DNA from: Clostridia bacterium
Lineage (GTDB): Bacteria > Bacillota_A > Clostridia > Oscillospirales > Acutalibacteraceae
NCBI GenBank assembly: GCA_024699005.1
Contig: JAILQN010000206.1
Span: 1-62,534, forward strand
DNA: 62,534 nt
Direction: 5' to 3'
The translations under genes and the position numbers were made by a program. Under the pieces are notes generated by a model, which made no database searches, was not told where the DNA came from, and was given only the letters and a program-made list of their open reading frames with translations. This document shows, piece after piece, positions 9,081-18,398 of this stretch (positions are counted from its first letter, which is position 1; every line of letters starts with the position of its first letter).

Positions 9081-9659
9081 TTAACCTCCGTTCAAACAGT
9101 GTTTTGCTATAATGTTATAAACTTCTCCGACTGCTTTGTCAAGATCGTCGTTGATCACCGTATAATCATATTCCGACGCGCACTTCATCTCGTTTTCGGC
9201 TATCCTGATACGTTCGGATATTTCCTCATCCGAATCGGTACCGCGGTTCCTCAGGCGTCTCTCAAGTTCCGCAGCGGACGGCGGCAAAATGAATACCGTC
9301 AAAGCGCCGGGATACATTTTGCGGATAGACGCTCCGCCCTGAATGTCGATCACAAGAATTACCGTTTTTCCGGCGTCGATCCGATGCATCACGTCGGATT
9401 TGAGAGTTCCGTATTTATTCCTGCCGTACTGAGCGAACTCTATAAAACCGCCCTTCTGTACAAGGCCGTCAAATTCCTCAGTGGACATAAAGTAATAATC
9501 GACGCCTTCCTGCTCGCTGCCGCGTTTTTTCCGCGTAGTAGCGGAACAGGACAATTCAAGCCTGCTGTCGCGCTGAATCAATCTTGCGGCGATTGTGTCC
9601 TTCCCCGTACCGGAGGGGGCAGACAGTACCACTATGTGGGAAGCGTAATCATTTTCCAT
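9081..9659 (-). CDS. gmk: Guanylate kinase
   Basis: The enzyme phosphorylates GMP to GDP. The P-loop near residues 14-22 reads SAPSGTGKDT; most bacterial enzymes have GKGT or GKST, so Asp after Lys is a small departure. GMP-binding residues follow in the segment from SATTRKKR to the GVDYYFMS lid (about 40-57), and DIQGGAS is the Walker B-like segment. The length of 192 residues is normal. Its ATG overlaps the remA stop codon by one base (TAATG), so the two are probably translationally coupled. It also controls the GDP/GTP pool used by RelA, encoded at 32872. Confidence 0.96.
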   Translation of the reverse strand: MENDYASHIVVLSAPSGTGKDTIAARLIQRDSRLELSCSATTRKKRGSEQEGVDYYFMSTEEFDGLVQKGGFIEFAQYGRNKYGTLKSDVMHRIDAGKTVILVIDIQGGASIRKMYPGALTVFILPPSAAELERRLRNRGTDSDEEISERIRIAENEMKCASEYDYTVINDDLDKAVGEVYNIIAKHCLNGG

Positions 9660-9910
9660 TATTCGTCTTCCTCTGTATGCGCACCAAATCTATCGGCAAG
9701 TTTATCCGCCGACAGGTATGAGAGGATGATGTGATCGCTGTCAGAAAGAATGACGGATTTTGTTTTCCTGCCGTGGGTCGCATCAATGACGTTTCCACGC
9801 TCCTTACCGTCGGAAATAAGTCTTTTTACAGGGGCGGAATCCGGACTGACCACCGCGATGACCCGCTCGGAATTGACCATATTCCCGCTGCCGATATTAA
9901 CAAGCTGCAT
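9659..9910 (-). CDS. remA: RemA-family DNA-binding regulator (DUF370)
   Basis: The 83-residue protein matches RemA/DUF370 along its length: MQLVNIGSGNMVNSERVIAV at the start, then a KRLISDGKERGNVIDATHGRKT core. In Bacillus subtilis RemA is a small ring-forming DNA-binding protein that activates biofilm matrix and osmoprotection genes. Its targets here are unknown. It sits 3 bases behind yicC and overlaps gmk by one base, the conserved yicC-remA-gmk-rpoZ order. Confidence 0.93.
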   Translation of the reverse strand: MQLVNIGSGNMVNSERVIAVVSPDSAPVKRLISDGKERGNVIDATHGRKTKSVILSDSDHIILSYLSADKLADRFGAHTEEDE

Positions 9911-9913
9911 AAA

Positions 9914-10795
9914 TCACTCTATATTCTGAATCTGTTCCCTGATCTTTTCGATCTCCGCTTTTATATCTATGACCGCGCGATTGATCTCTATATCGCCGGC
10001 CTTGGAACCTATTGTATTTGCCTCCCGGTTCATCTCCTGAACAAGGAAATCAAGCTTTCTGCCTACCGGCACGTCTGAATCAAGAAGCGAATGAAGCTGA
10101 TCAATATGGCTGCGCAGACGGACCGTTTCCTCCGCCACCGCAACCTTATCGGCGTATATAGCCGCCTCGGTCATGAGTCTTTGTTCGTCCACGTTAGCGT
10201 CGGCAAGCAATTCAGCGATCCTTGCGCGGAGCTTTTCGTTATACTCCCTGACTGTTTCGGGTGAACGTTTTTCAATAAACTCGACTTTACTTATGACAGT
10301 TCCGGCCCTTGAGATCACGTCCTCCCGAAGTTTCGCTCCTTCAGCAAGACGCATCGAATCAAACCCCGCGAGAGCTTCGTCAAAAACAGCTCTGACTTCA
10401 TTCCATATTTTACCTTCATCCGCAGGAGTACGGCGAATCAGGAAGATATCATCCTTTTTCATAAGTTCGGACAGTGTAAAATCATTTTCCAGGCCGAACC
10501 GTTCGGCAAGACGATTTGCTGCGTCGATATACCCTGCGGCAAGAGAATTATTGACTTCGACCACACTGTCTCCCGCGTCAAGAGAATCGATCTGAACAAA
10601 ACAATCAACCTTACCGCGCGATATGCGTTCGGATGCGTAAGATTTTAATTTTTCTTCCAAAAAGGAATAAGCCCTTCCGACGCGTGAATTAAACTCAAGG
10701 AATCTTGAATTTACGCTTTTGACTTCAACGGTTATGCTCATGCTGTCAGAGACTTCCCTGCCTCTGCCGTAACCCGTCATACTTTTTATCTGCAT
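9914..10795 (-). CDS. yicC: YicC/YloC family endoribonuclease-like protein
   Basis: The 293-residue protein begins MQIKSMTGYGRG and carries VKSVNSRFLE near 27-36, both diagnostic of the YicC family. The C-terminal half has the DUF1732 signature (KLDFLVQEMNREANTIGSKA, about 246-265). E. coli YicC takes part in small-RNA turnover and family members have endoribonuclease activity; this is family knowledge. The gene overlaps the end of rluB by 10 bases and has AAGGA upstream of its ATG. Confidence 0.95.
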   Translation of the reverse strand: MQIKSMTGYGRGREVSDSMSITVEVKSVNSRFLEFNSRVGRAYSFLEEKLKSYASERISRGKVDCFVQIDSLDAGDSVVEVNNSLAAGYIDAANRLAERFGLENDFTLSELMKKDDIFLIRRTPADEGKIWNEVRAVFDEALAGFDSMRLAEGAKLREDVISRAGTVISKVEFIEKRSPETVREYNEKLRARIAELLADANVDEQRLMTEAAIYADKVAVAEETVRLRSHIDQLHSLLDSDVPVGRKLDFLVQEMNREANTIGSKAGDIEINRAVIDIKAEIEKIREQIQNIE

Positions 10796-11511
10796 ACTTT
10801 TTTCCTTATCGCCCTGATCTCATCTTCTGTCAGCTCACGGTACTCGCCGGGTTTTAAAGAACCCAGCCGCACAGCGTCTTCCGCAACTCTTTTCAGCCGT
10901 AATACCTCAAGTCCGAGAGCCTCACACATCCGGCGGATCTGACGATTCCGGCCTTCATGGATAATAAACCGTACAACAGCCCTGTCCTCATCCGATGAGC
11001 GGACGCTGATCTTTGCCTTCGCAGTCCTGCGCCCGTCAATATCGACACCGGATGCAAGCTCTTGCAGCTGTTCGGAAGACGGCGCAGGAGATACGGTTAC
11101 AATATAGGATTTTTCGACTTTATAGCGTGGATGAGTAAGAGCGTTAGCCAATTCGCCATCGTTAGTCAGAAGCAACAGACCTTCGGAATCGTAATCCAGT
11201 CTGCCAACCGGATAGAGCCTGATGTCTTTTTCCTTCACCAGATCTGTCACACACTTTCGTCCTCTGTCATCGGAAACGGAGGACAAATAACCGCGCGGTT
11301 TATATATGGCAAGATATACTCGCCTGTCTGTATTTGTAATGCGCTTACCGTCAAGAGTGACAACAGCCGTATCCGGGTCGATCTTATCGCCCAGAACGGC
11401 GATATGACCGTCAACGGACACTCTGCCGGATATGATAAGCTCCTCCGCCTTGCGGCGTGATGTCACACCGCAAGCAGAGAGATACTTTTGCAATCTGATT
11501 GATTCTGACAT
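10786..11511 (-). CDS. rluB: 23S rRNA pseudouridine synthase, RsuA/RluB family
   Basis: This is a 241-residue pseudouridine synthase. An S4 RNA-binding domain covers residues 5-50 (IRLQKYLSACGVTSRRKAEE). The catalytic motif GRLDYDSEGLLLLTNDGEL begins at residue 103, with D106 as the catalytic Asp. The segment EGRNRQIRRMCEALG near 198-212 closes the active site. RluB modifies U2605 of 23S rRNA (E. coli numbering) and RsuA modifies 16S rRNA; the sequence favours RluB, but the exact target is inferred. Its 3' end overlaps yicC. Confidence 0.93.
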   Translation of the reverse strand: MSESIRLQKYLSACGVTSRRKAEELIISGRVSVDGHIAVLGDKIDPDTAVVTLDGKRITNTDRRVYLAIYKPRGYLSSVSDDRGRKCVTDLVKEKDIRLYPVGRLDYDSEGLLLLTNDGELANALTHPRYKVEKSYIVTVSPAPSSEQLQELASGVDIDGRRTAKAKISVRSSDEDRAVVRFIIHEGRNRQIRRMCEALGLEVLRLKRVAEDAVRLGSLKPGEYRELTEDEIRAIRKKVCR

Positions 11512-11583
11512 TTATCGTGGTATGGCACCCGCAGCCGCAGTGTACGAAAAACTCACTTCGGGCAATCGGTTTTGTATAAATGA

Positions 11584-12003
11584 TTATTCTGTTGCGACAA
11601 CAGGCGGAACATAATCATCGACAGGAGCTTCCTCTGTCTTTTTCCTGGAGGCGAGTCCGGTGACTTTATCATACATCTCCGGTATCATATTGACAAGTCT
11701 CTCCGCTGCATTGTCGGACGCGTCAAGATGCTTCACGCTGATCTCTCCCTTGTTGATGACAAGAAAAGCAACGGGATTGATCGTGACGCCGGCGCCGCCG
11801 CCGCCGCCGAAAAGCTGGACGTTGTTCTTGGACGGGAAGTCCGAACCACCGGAGGCAAAACCGTAAGTGACCTTGGACACGGGTATAAGTGTGATGTCTG
11901 CATTAACCTTGACCGGATCGCCGATGATCACGCTTACATCCACAAGATCCTTTACGCGCTCAATGGTTGTTGCAAGAATTTTTTCTGCGGATTGCTCTTT
12001 CAT
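11584..12003 (-). CDS. gerW: GerW/YtfJ sporulation protein
   Basis: The 139-residue protein carries the GerW/YtfJ pattern: a conserved N-terminal helix, the DPVKVNADITLIPVSKVTYG strand (residues 29-48) and a glycine-rich LFGGGGGAGVTINPVAFLVI segment. In Bacillus the homologue is forespore-expressed and needed for normal germination. The gene is the best sign in this window that the organism belongs to a spore-forming lineage. It lies 13 bases behind a DUF2953 gene, a common pairing, and 72 bases ahead of rluB. Confidence 0.93.
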   Translation of the reverse strand: MKEQSAEKILATTIERVKDLVDVSVIIGDPVKVNADITLIPVSKVTYGFASGGSDFPSKNNVQLFGGGGGAGVTINPVAFLVINKGEISVKHLDASDNAAERLVNMIPEMYDKVTGLASRKKTEEAPVDDYVPPVVATE

Positions 12004-12016
12004 AGTAATTGTCCTC

Positions 12017-12778
12017 TCATATACTGTCGTTCTGAATAACCGTTTGTTCTTTCTTTTGTTCCGGTGAATCCGGGTTTTTCTTTTTGCCGGGATCTTTTTT
12101 CGCAGGTTCCGGACTGCGTTTTTTTGCGCCTTTCAGGAACCTGATTCCGACCTTGAATACAACTCCGACACCGAACATCACGATCGTATTTATCATTTTC
12201 CGCGGGATAACGGCGCAGGTGAATATCAGTTCTGTCCTGTTGCCCGGCGGAGCGATGAAGTCCGGATAAACGTTCACATTATAGCTGTTTACCTTGCAGT
12301 TGGCGCAAAGAGCACCGAAAGCGGGAAATACCATACGGCAGTATTTGCCGTATTTTTCGGCAGTATCGGCAGCGTCTGAACCGGTTACGCCAAGATCGAG
12401 AAAAGCCTCGTCAAATATGAAGCATCTCCCCATTCTAAGTCCGAATTTATAAAGAAGATCGAAAAACCGCTGAGCCAGATCGGCAAATCCCGCAAGCTTT
12501 TCGTTTTCATAAAAGATCTTTACGGGATTATCCTTTTTCTCCTTCGGTTTCTCTTCCTCCGGCTTCTCTTCTTCAGGTTTCTCCTCTTTCGGCGGTTTTG
12601 GTTTTTTCGGTTTTTTTTCTTTTTTCTTTGCAGGCAGGATCTGAATACTCAGAAAAGCCCATTTAACGCTCATGATAAAATCACTGCCTGTTTTATACTC
12701 CATATGCACCTTTGCCCTTATACTCAGAAGAAGTATAAAGAAGAGTATTATACCGAGTATAATGTAAAGCGCTGTCAA
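12017..12778 (-). CDS. DUF2953 membrane protein
   Basis: This 253-residue protein of unknown function matches DUF2953, whose genes often lie next to gerW. An N-terminal membrane helix (residues about 3-19, IILGIILFFILLLSI) is followed by a strongly charged Lys/Glu/Pro linker near 50-85 with EEKPEEEKPEEEKP repeats, a cysteine-containing core and a second hydrophobic stretch near 200-220. The tail is also Lys/Pro-rich. The start is TTG at 12778, supported by GGGGTG about eight bases upstream; no suitable ATG is near. A role in the spore envelope is a guess based only on gene neighbours. Confidence 0.82.
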   Translation of the reverse strand: MTALYIILGIILFFILLLSIRAKVHMEYKTGSDFIMSVKWAFLSIQILPAKKKEKKPKKPKPPKEEKPEEEKPEEEKPKEKKDNPVKIFYENEKLAGFADLAQRFFDLLYKFGLRMGRCFIFDEAFLDLGVTGSDAADTAEKYGKYCRMVFPAFGALCANCKVNSYNVNVYPDFIAPPGNRTELIFTCAVIPRKMINTIVMFGVGVVFKVGIRFLKGAKKRSPEPAKKDPGKKKNPDSPEQKKEQTVIQNDSI

Positions 12779-12804
12779 ATCCGATTCACCCCGAAAACAG
12801 TGAT

Positions 12805-13347
12805 TTATTCCTGAGCGGTCTCTTCATTCTGTGCTTCCGGCCTTTCAGGCAGATCCGGAAGGTCGGCGAGGGACGCCATCTGAAAACACCGCAAAAAATT
12901 GTCTGTTGTACAGTATAACAGAGGTCGCCCCGGCAAGTCAAGTCTTCCGCACTCTTCGATCAGTTTTTTTTGACAGAGAGTCCCGATAACTCCGCTTGAG
13001 TCCACCCCTCTGACCTGTTCAACAAAAGCTTTGGTAACAGGCTGATTATAAGCGATGACAGCCAGAACTTCGAACGCCGCGGCGGAAAGAGGACTGTTTT
13101 TCTTCACAGCCAGAACGCTCCGGACGTCTTCCGCGTATTCCTTCTTTGTAGACAGCTGATATCTGTCGCCGAGCCTCAGAAGTTCTATTCCGCTTCCTTC
13201 GGAATACTTTTGCCGAAGTTCATCCAATGCGCGCCTGACGCCGGAGATATCAGCCCCGAGAGCATCGGCTACGGTTTCGGCGTCTATAGGTTCGCCGGCG
13301 GCGAACAGCACCGCCTCAAGCGAGCATGCAAGTTTACTTGTTTCCAT
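12805..13347 (-). CDS. scpB: Segregation and condensation protein B
   Basis: The 180-residue protein is ScpB, a winged-helix kleisin-associated subunit of the SMC-ScpAB condensin. The first winged helix begins with LEAVLFAAGEPI near residues 10-21, and the second includes VLAVIAYNQPVTKAFVEQVR near 94-113, the most conserved part of the family. The start codon directly follows the scpA stop codon with no gap, so the two are coupled. The acidic tail after about residue 165 is poorly conserved. Confidence 0.96.
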   Translation of the reverse strand: METSKLACSLEAVLFAAGEPIDAETVADALGADISGVRRALDELRQKYSEGSGIELLRLGDRYQLSTKKEYAEDVRSVLAVKKNSPLSAAAFEVLAVIAYNQPVTKAFVEQVRGVDSSGVIGTLCQKKLIEECGRLDLPGRPLLYCTTDNFLRCFQMASLADLPDLPERPEAQNEETAQE

Positions 13348-14058
13348 TTAAGATAAATTCTCCGAATATTCGGCGGTCATTGCGGCAAGTGTACCGTTGA
13401 GCCTGATCCTGCCGTCGCGCGCCATTTCAAGCACTGCAAGGAAAGAAGCTACGAGCTCAGAACGGGTCTTTGACTCCGAAAACAGAATATCAAGTTTTAT
13501 CCTGCCGGTCCGCCGTAAAAGAAAAGAGATATTTTTTATTCTCGACTCGACCGAGACGACAGCCTTCTTTACGATATCCGCAAAGCTGTCTTCCGGCGGC
13601 GGCAGCCGTGTCAGGCGTTTGCCGGCGGCGTTCAGATAAGCCGTGATAAGTTCCAGAGGATCATGAAAGCGATTGTAAGTCATATCTGCGGGGATCGGCT
13701 CGGGTTCGCGCACGAATTTATCAAATCCCCCGGTCATACCTGAAAGCTCCGCGGCGATAAGCTTGCAGTCGCGGTATTCGATAAGCTGGCCGGTCAGCTC
13801 TTCCCGGAGCTTCTCCGCTTCCTCATATTTCGGAAGCAGCGATACGGATTTGATATATACGAGCCGCGCAGCCATCTCGAGAAATTCGCTGGAGATATCC
13901 ATATCCTCCTCGCGCATCATATTGATATAATCAGTATACTGTGTAACGAGCTCGAATATATTTATATCATAGATATCCAGTTTATGCTGAGCGATCAGAT
14001 GAAGCAGCAGATCAAGCGGCCCCTCGAAAGCACCTGTTTTATATGTCAGCGCAGACAT
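13348..14058 (-). CDS. scpA: Segregation and condensation protein A
   Basis: This is the kleisin subunit of the SMC complex. The N-terminus YKTGAFEGPLDLLLHLIAQH (residues 6-25) is the SMC-neck-binding region, and the C-terminal winged helix would contact the SMC head. The start is set at ATG 14058, which overlaps the site-2 protease stop codon by one base (TAATG). A GTG at 14070 would add four residues. The product is 236 residues, normal for the family. Confidence 0.96.
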   Translation of the reverse strand: MSALTYKTGAFEGPLDLLLHLIAQHKLDIYDINIFELVTQYTDYINMMREEDMDISSEFLEMAARLVYIKSVSLLPKYEEAEKLREELTGQLIEYRDCKLIAAELSGMTGGFDKFVREPEPIPADMTYNRFHDPLELITAYLNAAGKRLTRLPPPEDSFADIVKKAVVSVESRIKNISFLLRRTGRIKLDILFSESKTRSELVASFLAVLEMARDGRIRLNGTLAAMTAEYSENLS

Positions 14059-14744
14059 TATCGAAGCCACATGAAAGGCAAAGAAGCCACTTTATCGAGA
14101 GCGTTGTATATCGTGCCGGTCAGCCAGGAAAGGGGCTTGTCCAACGCGCCGAACATAATCAGCGCGAACACGGCGATCATGATATATCTCTCGTATTTTG
14201 CGAGGACGTAAAAGTACTTGTCAGGCAGCACGAGTGTCAGTATGCGGGAACCGTCAAGCGGCGGTATCGGAATCAGATTGAACACGGCAAGGGATATGTT
14301 TATAGTTGAAAAATAATAAAAGAAAACGTACAGCACCCGCGCAACCATACTCTGAGGGATGATTACAGTTTCAAAAAACTTAAGGAACAACAGAGCTATG
14401 AACCCCATCAGCATGTTGGAAATAGGTCCGGCCAAAGACACAAGGGCAAAGCTCTTCCTTCCGTTTTTAAGGTTGTTGATATTCACCGGTACGGGTTTAG
14501 CGTAACCGAAACCGATAAAAGCTATCATCAGGCAGCCGATCAGCGTCAGATGCGCCATGGGGTTGATGGTCATTCTGCCCTGAAGGCGCGCAGTATCGTC
14601 TCCTTGCTTATGCGCGGTATATGCATGCGCCCACTCATGTACGGGCATCGCTACAAGGAAGATCATGGCAAGCGACGCCAGCATAACCAAAGCCGACGCG
14701 ATATCGCCTGTTCTGAAATAGTTGAAAATTGCTCTGAAAATCAT
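14058..14744 (-). CDS. Site-2 protease family (M50) membrane metalloprotease
   Basis: The 228-residue polytopic protein has the zinc motif HEWAH near residues 36-40 in the second membrane segment. The third ligand region, NLIPIPPLDGSRI, lies near 156-168. These are the hallmarks of the short M50/rhomboid-like S2P group commonly found beside scpA in Firmicutes. Such enzymes cleave within the membrane, but no substrate can be named. Its ATG overlaps the prmC stop by four bases (ATGA) and its own stop overlaps scpA. Confidence 0.92.
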   Translation of the reverse strand: MIFRAIFNYFRTGDIASALVMLASLAMIFLVAMPVHEWAHAYTAHKQGDDTARLQGRMTINPMAHLTLIGCLMIAFIGFGYAKPVPVNINNLKNGRKSFALVSLAGPISNMLMGFIALLFLKFFETVIIPQSMVARVLYVFFYYFSTINISLAVFNLIPIPPLDGSRILTLVLPDKYFYVLAKYERYIMIAVFALIMFGALDKPLSWLTGTIYNALDKVASLPFMWLR

Positions 14745-15598
14745 AGTTTTCTTTTTCCGCTCACAAATCTTTCGATTTCACAGATGTCCTTTTCCGCTTT
14801 CGCATCAAAGACATCCGAGTCTATCTTTTTGAGTATCTTTTCGGGCTGGCCCTCGCCGCTCTCGAACATAAAGAAACCTCCGGGATTAAGAGAATACAGC
14901 CAATCCGTTGTCAGTATCCCGTAAAAATCCATCCCGCCGGCTCCCCCGTCAACCGCAATCCGGGGCTCAAAGCCGACTTCGGGCTGCGCAAGCGGAAGTT
15001 CCTCTCGCGGGACATAAGGAGGATTACACAGAAATATATCCGGACGGGGCAGCCCTGATTTTTCAAAACCGTTGAAAATATCGCATTTACATACAGCCGC
15101 GTTTTCCAGCTTCAGTTTTTTCCGGTTTTTTTCCGCGCACATAAGAGCGCCGTCCGATATGTCACAGAGAAATACCCTCGCGTTTTCAGCGGCGGCTGCG
15201 ACGCTCAGGCCTATACAGCCTGACCCCGTACACATGTCTATGATCACACAATCGGGTTTGTCAAGTTTTTCATAAAACTCTATCGCCTCATCGGCGATCT
15301 GTTCCGTCTCTGTGCGGGGGATAAGAACGTTTTCATCAAGATAAAAGGTATGTCCGAAGAAATCCCACTCGCCTATTATATACTGCAGAGGATAACCTGA
15401 AGCCCTTTTGGATACCAACCTGTCAAATTCCGTCTGCTTATTCTCAGGAATTTCAAGAGAAGAATCATACAGAACGTCGGATCTTGACTTCCCGAATACG
15501 TATCTTATAAGTTCAAACGCTTCTGCTTCGGGTGCCTGTGAATCCGGCATCCGACGGGCAGCCGAACGCGCCAACAGGCGCAGATCAACGATCGCCAT
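14741..15598 (-). CDS. prmC: Release factor glutamine N5-methyltransferase
   Basis: The 285-residue SAM-dependent enzyme methylates the GGQ glutamine of release factors. The N-terminal helical domain (about 1-80) recognises the factor. The methyltransferase core has the SAM motif DMCTGSGCIGLSVA near 120-133 and the catalytic NPPYVP near 189-194. It overlaps yqhQ by 14 bases and the site-2 protease by four. The prfA gene that often accompanies it is not in this window. Confidence 0.96.
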   Translation of the reverse strand: MAIVDLRLLARSAARRMPDSQAPEAEAFELIRYVFGKSRSDVLYDSSLEIPENKQTEFDRLVSKRASGYPLQYIIGEWDFFGHTFYLDENVLIPRTETEQIADEAIEFYEKLDKPDCVIIDMCTGSGCIGLSVAAAAENARVFLCDISDGALMCAEKNRKKLKLENAAVCKCDIFNGFEKSGLPRPDIFLCNPPYVPREELPLAQPEVGFEPRIAVDGGAGGMDFYGILTTDWLYSLNPGGFFMFESGEGQPEKILKKIDSDVFDAKAEKDICEIERFVSGKRKL

Positions 15599-16862
15599 CC
15601 GATCCGAATACGTCTGAGCCGTCTATATCCGCAAGGTCGATTTTGATATTCGGAAGAGGCGGGTTATCTTTGACAGTAAAATCAAACACGGATTCTTCCG
15701 AAGCTTTCTCTGCCGCGTCTTCCGGTTTTTCCTCCGCGTCCGCCGTATTATCCGTTGCATCGGTGCCTTCATCTGCGGGTTTTACGGCATCGGGGAAACA
15801 CTTGTAATAATAATCCGACGGCGGAATGATATTTTCATCGGTCACACCTTCAAGAACGGCCTTCACCGATTCGATACCGACTTCAATCATAGAGTCGTCC
15901 GGTTCTCTTGTTGTCAGTCGCTGCATCCAGAGACCCGGTGACGAGAATATCTTTGTGCAGGTATTCTCATGCTTGCCTGCGTATCTTATGTACTCATAAC
16001 TCAGACCGACGACAACCGGCAGAACCGCTAATTTTATCAGCGACCACGCCCATGTTACATCAATAACAGGTTTTCCGCCGACAGCCGCGCCTGTGTTATG
16101 CAGAATAACAGCAAGCACGGACGACATCAGGATGCTGATGATCAGAACGACAAATATGAAGCTCGTGCCGCAGCGCGGGTGGAAACGTATCTGCTTTCGG
16201 ACGTTTTCAACAGTAAGCGGCAAACCGTGCTCATAACAAAAAATCGTTTTATGCTCGGCGCCGTGATACATAAAAACCCTTTTTATATCTTTCATCATGC
16301 TGACTGCGGCAATATAACCGACAAAAAGGACTATTCTCACCAAACCTTCAAGCAAAGGTCTCAGGCCGATATTGTTTATAGCGCCTTTCGCAACGTATGT
16401 ATCGAGAAGACGTATAAGCAGCGAGGGAAGATAAACAAACAAACCCATTGCGAGCACAACACCGAGCACCATTCCTATCGCCGAAACGACCGCAACCATC
16501 TTCGGTCCGAAATGCTCCGAGAGCCATTTATCCAGTTTGCTCTCGGGCTCCTCTGTCTCGTCCATATCAAGCATGCCTGATAAATCCATCGCTTCCGACA
16601 AACTCTTATATCCCAGAACAAGAGACTCTACAAAATTGACGATACCCCTGACAAACGGAATGCCGAAAAATTTATGTTTTTCCCTCAGCCGTTTGAATTC
16701 ATACGGCTTGACGATTACTGAGCCGTCGGTGCGTCTGACGGCGATGGACGCGCCTTTGGGGCCGTTCATCATGATACCCTCTATAAGAGCCTGTCCGCCT
16801 ACAGTACCGAGACGTTCGCGCATGATCTCATCTTTGGATTTTTTTTCTGTATTCTCGCTCAT
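15585..16862 (-). CDS. yqhQ: DUF1385 membrane protein YqhQ
   Basis: The 425-residue protein matches YqhQ/DUF1385. It begins with a conserved VGGQALIEGIMMNGP segment near residues 21-35, has several membrane helices between about 105 and 300, and includes the family core YHGAEHKTIFCYEHG near 203-217. The start ATG at 16862 is preceded by AGGTGG; in-frame GTG codons just upstream are less likely. The C-terminal 80 residues are rich in Glu and Ala and poorly conserved. The molecular function of the family is not settled. The yqhQ-prmC order is typical of Clostridia. Confidence 0.93.
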   Translation of the reverse strand: MSENTEKKSKDEIMRERLGTVGGQALIEGIMMNGPKGASIAVRRTDGSVIVKPYEFKRLREKHKFFGIPFVRGIVNFVESLVLGYKSLSEAMDLSGMLDMDETEEPESKLDKWLSEHFGPKMVAVVSAIGMVLGVVLAMGLFVYLPSLLIRLLDTYVAKGAINNIGLRPLLEGLVRIVLFVGYIAAVSMMKDIKRVFMYHGAEHKTIFCYEHGLPLTVENVRKQIRFHPRCGTSFIFVVLIISILMSSVLAVILHNTGAAVGGKPVIDVTWAWSLIKLAVLPVVVGLSYEYIRYAGKHENTCTKIFSSPGLWMQRLTTREPDDSMIEVGIESVKAVLEGVTDENIIPPSDYYYKCFPDAVKPADEGTDATDNTADAEEKPEDAAEKASEESVFDFTVKDNPPLPNIKIDLADIDGSDVFGSDGDR

Positions 16863-16912
16863 ATCCACCACCTGATTAAATCATAAAAATGAAACCTTAA
16901 GAAATTATTATA

Positions 16913-18394
16913 CTATATGCTGAGTTCTTTGTCAACAGGCAACACAACCGTAACGACCGTTCCGACTCCGAGTGCGCTTGCGATATCAAATGCGCCGTCA
17001 TGCATACGGACGATCTCGTCCACAACTGCAAGTCCGATACCCGAACCGCGCACCGACATATTTGCCTTATAAAATTTTTCGGTGACATGCGGCAGGTCCT
17101 CCTGAGCGATACCGCAGCCAGTATCGGAAACAGATACCATCAGCTGACCTGCAAGCACTTCGGCAAAAACAGCTATTTTGCCGCCTTCGCCGGTGTATTT
17201 CACGGCGTTGTCAAGAATATTAGTAAAAACCTGCCTGATAAGATCCATGTCCGCCATCATAGGCGCCTTGACTTCCCTGCCGGGGACGTTGTTGACAAGA
17301 TCGATACCTACTTTTGCCGCCGTATCAACAAAAATGTCACAGACGCCGCGAAGGACCTCAAGCGCGTCAACAGGAGCCTCCCGCTTGACCATTCTGCCGC
17401 TCTCCATCCTGGAGAAATCCAGCAAATCTTCCACCATGCCGCTGAGACGGTCCGTCTCACTGACTATTATATCCATTCCCTTTACGGTAACGGGATCGGA
17501 ATCATCACCCAATCCGCCGCGGATAGTTTCCGCCCAGCCGCGTATTGCAGTCAATGGAGTCCTCAGCTCATGCGATACGGTGGAAATGAAGTCGTTTTTC
17601 ATCGTATCGCTCTTTGCAAGAGCTTCAGCCATATTGTTGACGGTATCGCAAAGCTCGCTTATTTCATCGTTCGTTTCGGGATTCTGAACACGCGCGGAGA
17701 AATCACCCTCGGCTATCTGCCTCGCCGTTATGTTTATGCGCTTGACGGGTCGAACAATAGAACCTATAAAGAATCTGCCGGACACTGCCACAAGCAAAGC
17801 TGCAACAGCAGCGACGACCGCGACCATCACAGTCTGCGATGCGTAGCGTTTAAGCAGATCCTCCATAGATACGATAAGACGAATGGCGCCGGCGGGATCA
17901 TCGTCAGAATCGTTGATTATATAGGTTTTTGTCAGGACCTGTTCGCCGTTCGAGTTCCTTCCAGTCCATACGCCCTCGCCGGCATCGGCGTCAATAGCCT
18001 CCACAAAATCCGGGATCTCGGACACGTCACCGACCGAAAAGCCTTTGGAGGTCACAAGTACCTTGCCGTTTTTGTTAATGATCCAGACGTCCATGAGATA
18101 CCGGTAGCTGAAGTTTTCCACAAATTCCTTGGCGCCAAGCTCAAATGCAGCGTCGGTAGAATCCAGATAGGGCTCAAAAAAAGACTGTACGACCGACATC
18201 TGTATCTTTGAACTTATCGCGTTCTCAGCCAATCCGTAATAATACCGGCGCAGCATCAAAGATGCAGTAACGGATACGATCACAAGAATAACTACGATAA
18301 CGCTGAATACACCGAGTATCCAGCGTCTTGTTATGCCTTTAAGACGGAACCTTTTTAAGTTTTCAGATTTGGGTTTTGAGTTTTGAGACTCCAT
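16913..18394 (-). CDS. Membrane sensor histidine kinase
   Basis: This 493-residue kinase is the partner of the response regulator encoded just upstream. Order: membrane helix near 23-50, extracytoplasmic sensor of about 130 residues, second helix near 185-210, HAMP domain (RPVKRINITARQIAEGDF), HisKA with the phospho-accepting His in FISTVSHELRTPLTAIRGW, then HATPase_c with the N box (NILDNAVKYT), DTGCGI and GSGIGLAV. The start at 18394 lies four bases past the regulator stop and has GTGGGA upstream; an upstream in-frame start at 18436 would overlap the regulator. The layout resembles WalK/PhoR kinases, but the stimulus is unknown. Confidence 0.95.
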   Translation of the reverse strand: MESQNSKPKSENLKRFRLKGITRRWILGVFSVIVVILVIVSVTASLMLRRYYYGLAENAISSKIQMSVVQSFFEPYLDSTDAAFELGAKEFVENFSYRYLMDVWIINKNGKVLVTSKGFSVGDVSEIPDFVEAIDADAGEGVWTGRNSNGEQVLTKTYIINDSDDDPAGAIRLIVSMEDLLKRYASQTVMVAVVAAVAALLVAVSGRFFIGSIVRPVKRINITARQIAEGDFSARVQNPETNDEISELCDTVNNMAEALAKSDTMKNDFISTVSHELRTPLTAIRGWAETIRGGLGDDSDPVTVKGMDIIVSETDRLSGMVEDLLDFSRMESGRMVKREAPVDALEVLRGVCDIFVDTAAKVGIDLVNNVPGREVKAPMMADMDLIRQVFTNILDNAVKYTGEGGKIAVFAEVLAGQLMVSVSDTGCGIAQEDLPHVTEKFYKANMSVRGSGIGLAVVDEIVRMHDGAFDIASALGVGTVVTVVLPVDKELSI

Positions 18395-18398
18395 ACAC

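Noticed and set aside
12540..12640. Frameshift or assembly error in the DUF2953 gene at the Lys/Glu/Pro tract
   Set aside because: The reading frame stays open on both sides and the charged repeat linker is usual for this family.
17000..18211. Open frame of 403 codons opposite the sensor kinase
   Set aside because: The minus-strand kinase has every HisKA and HATPase motif. The opposite frame has no domain or ribosome binding site.
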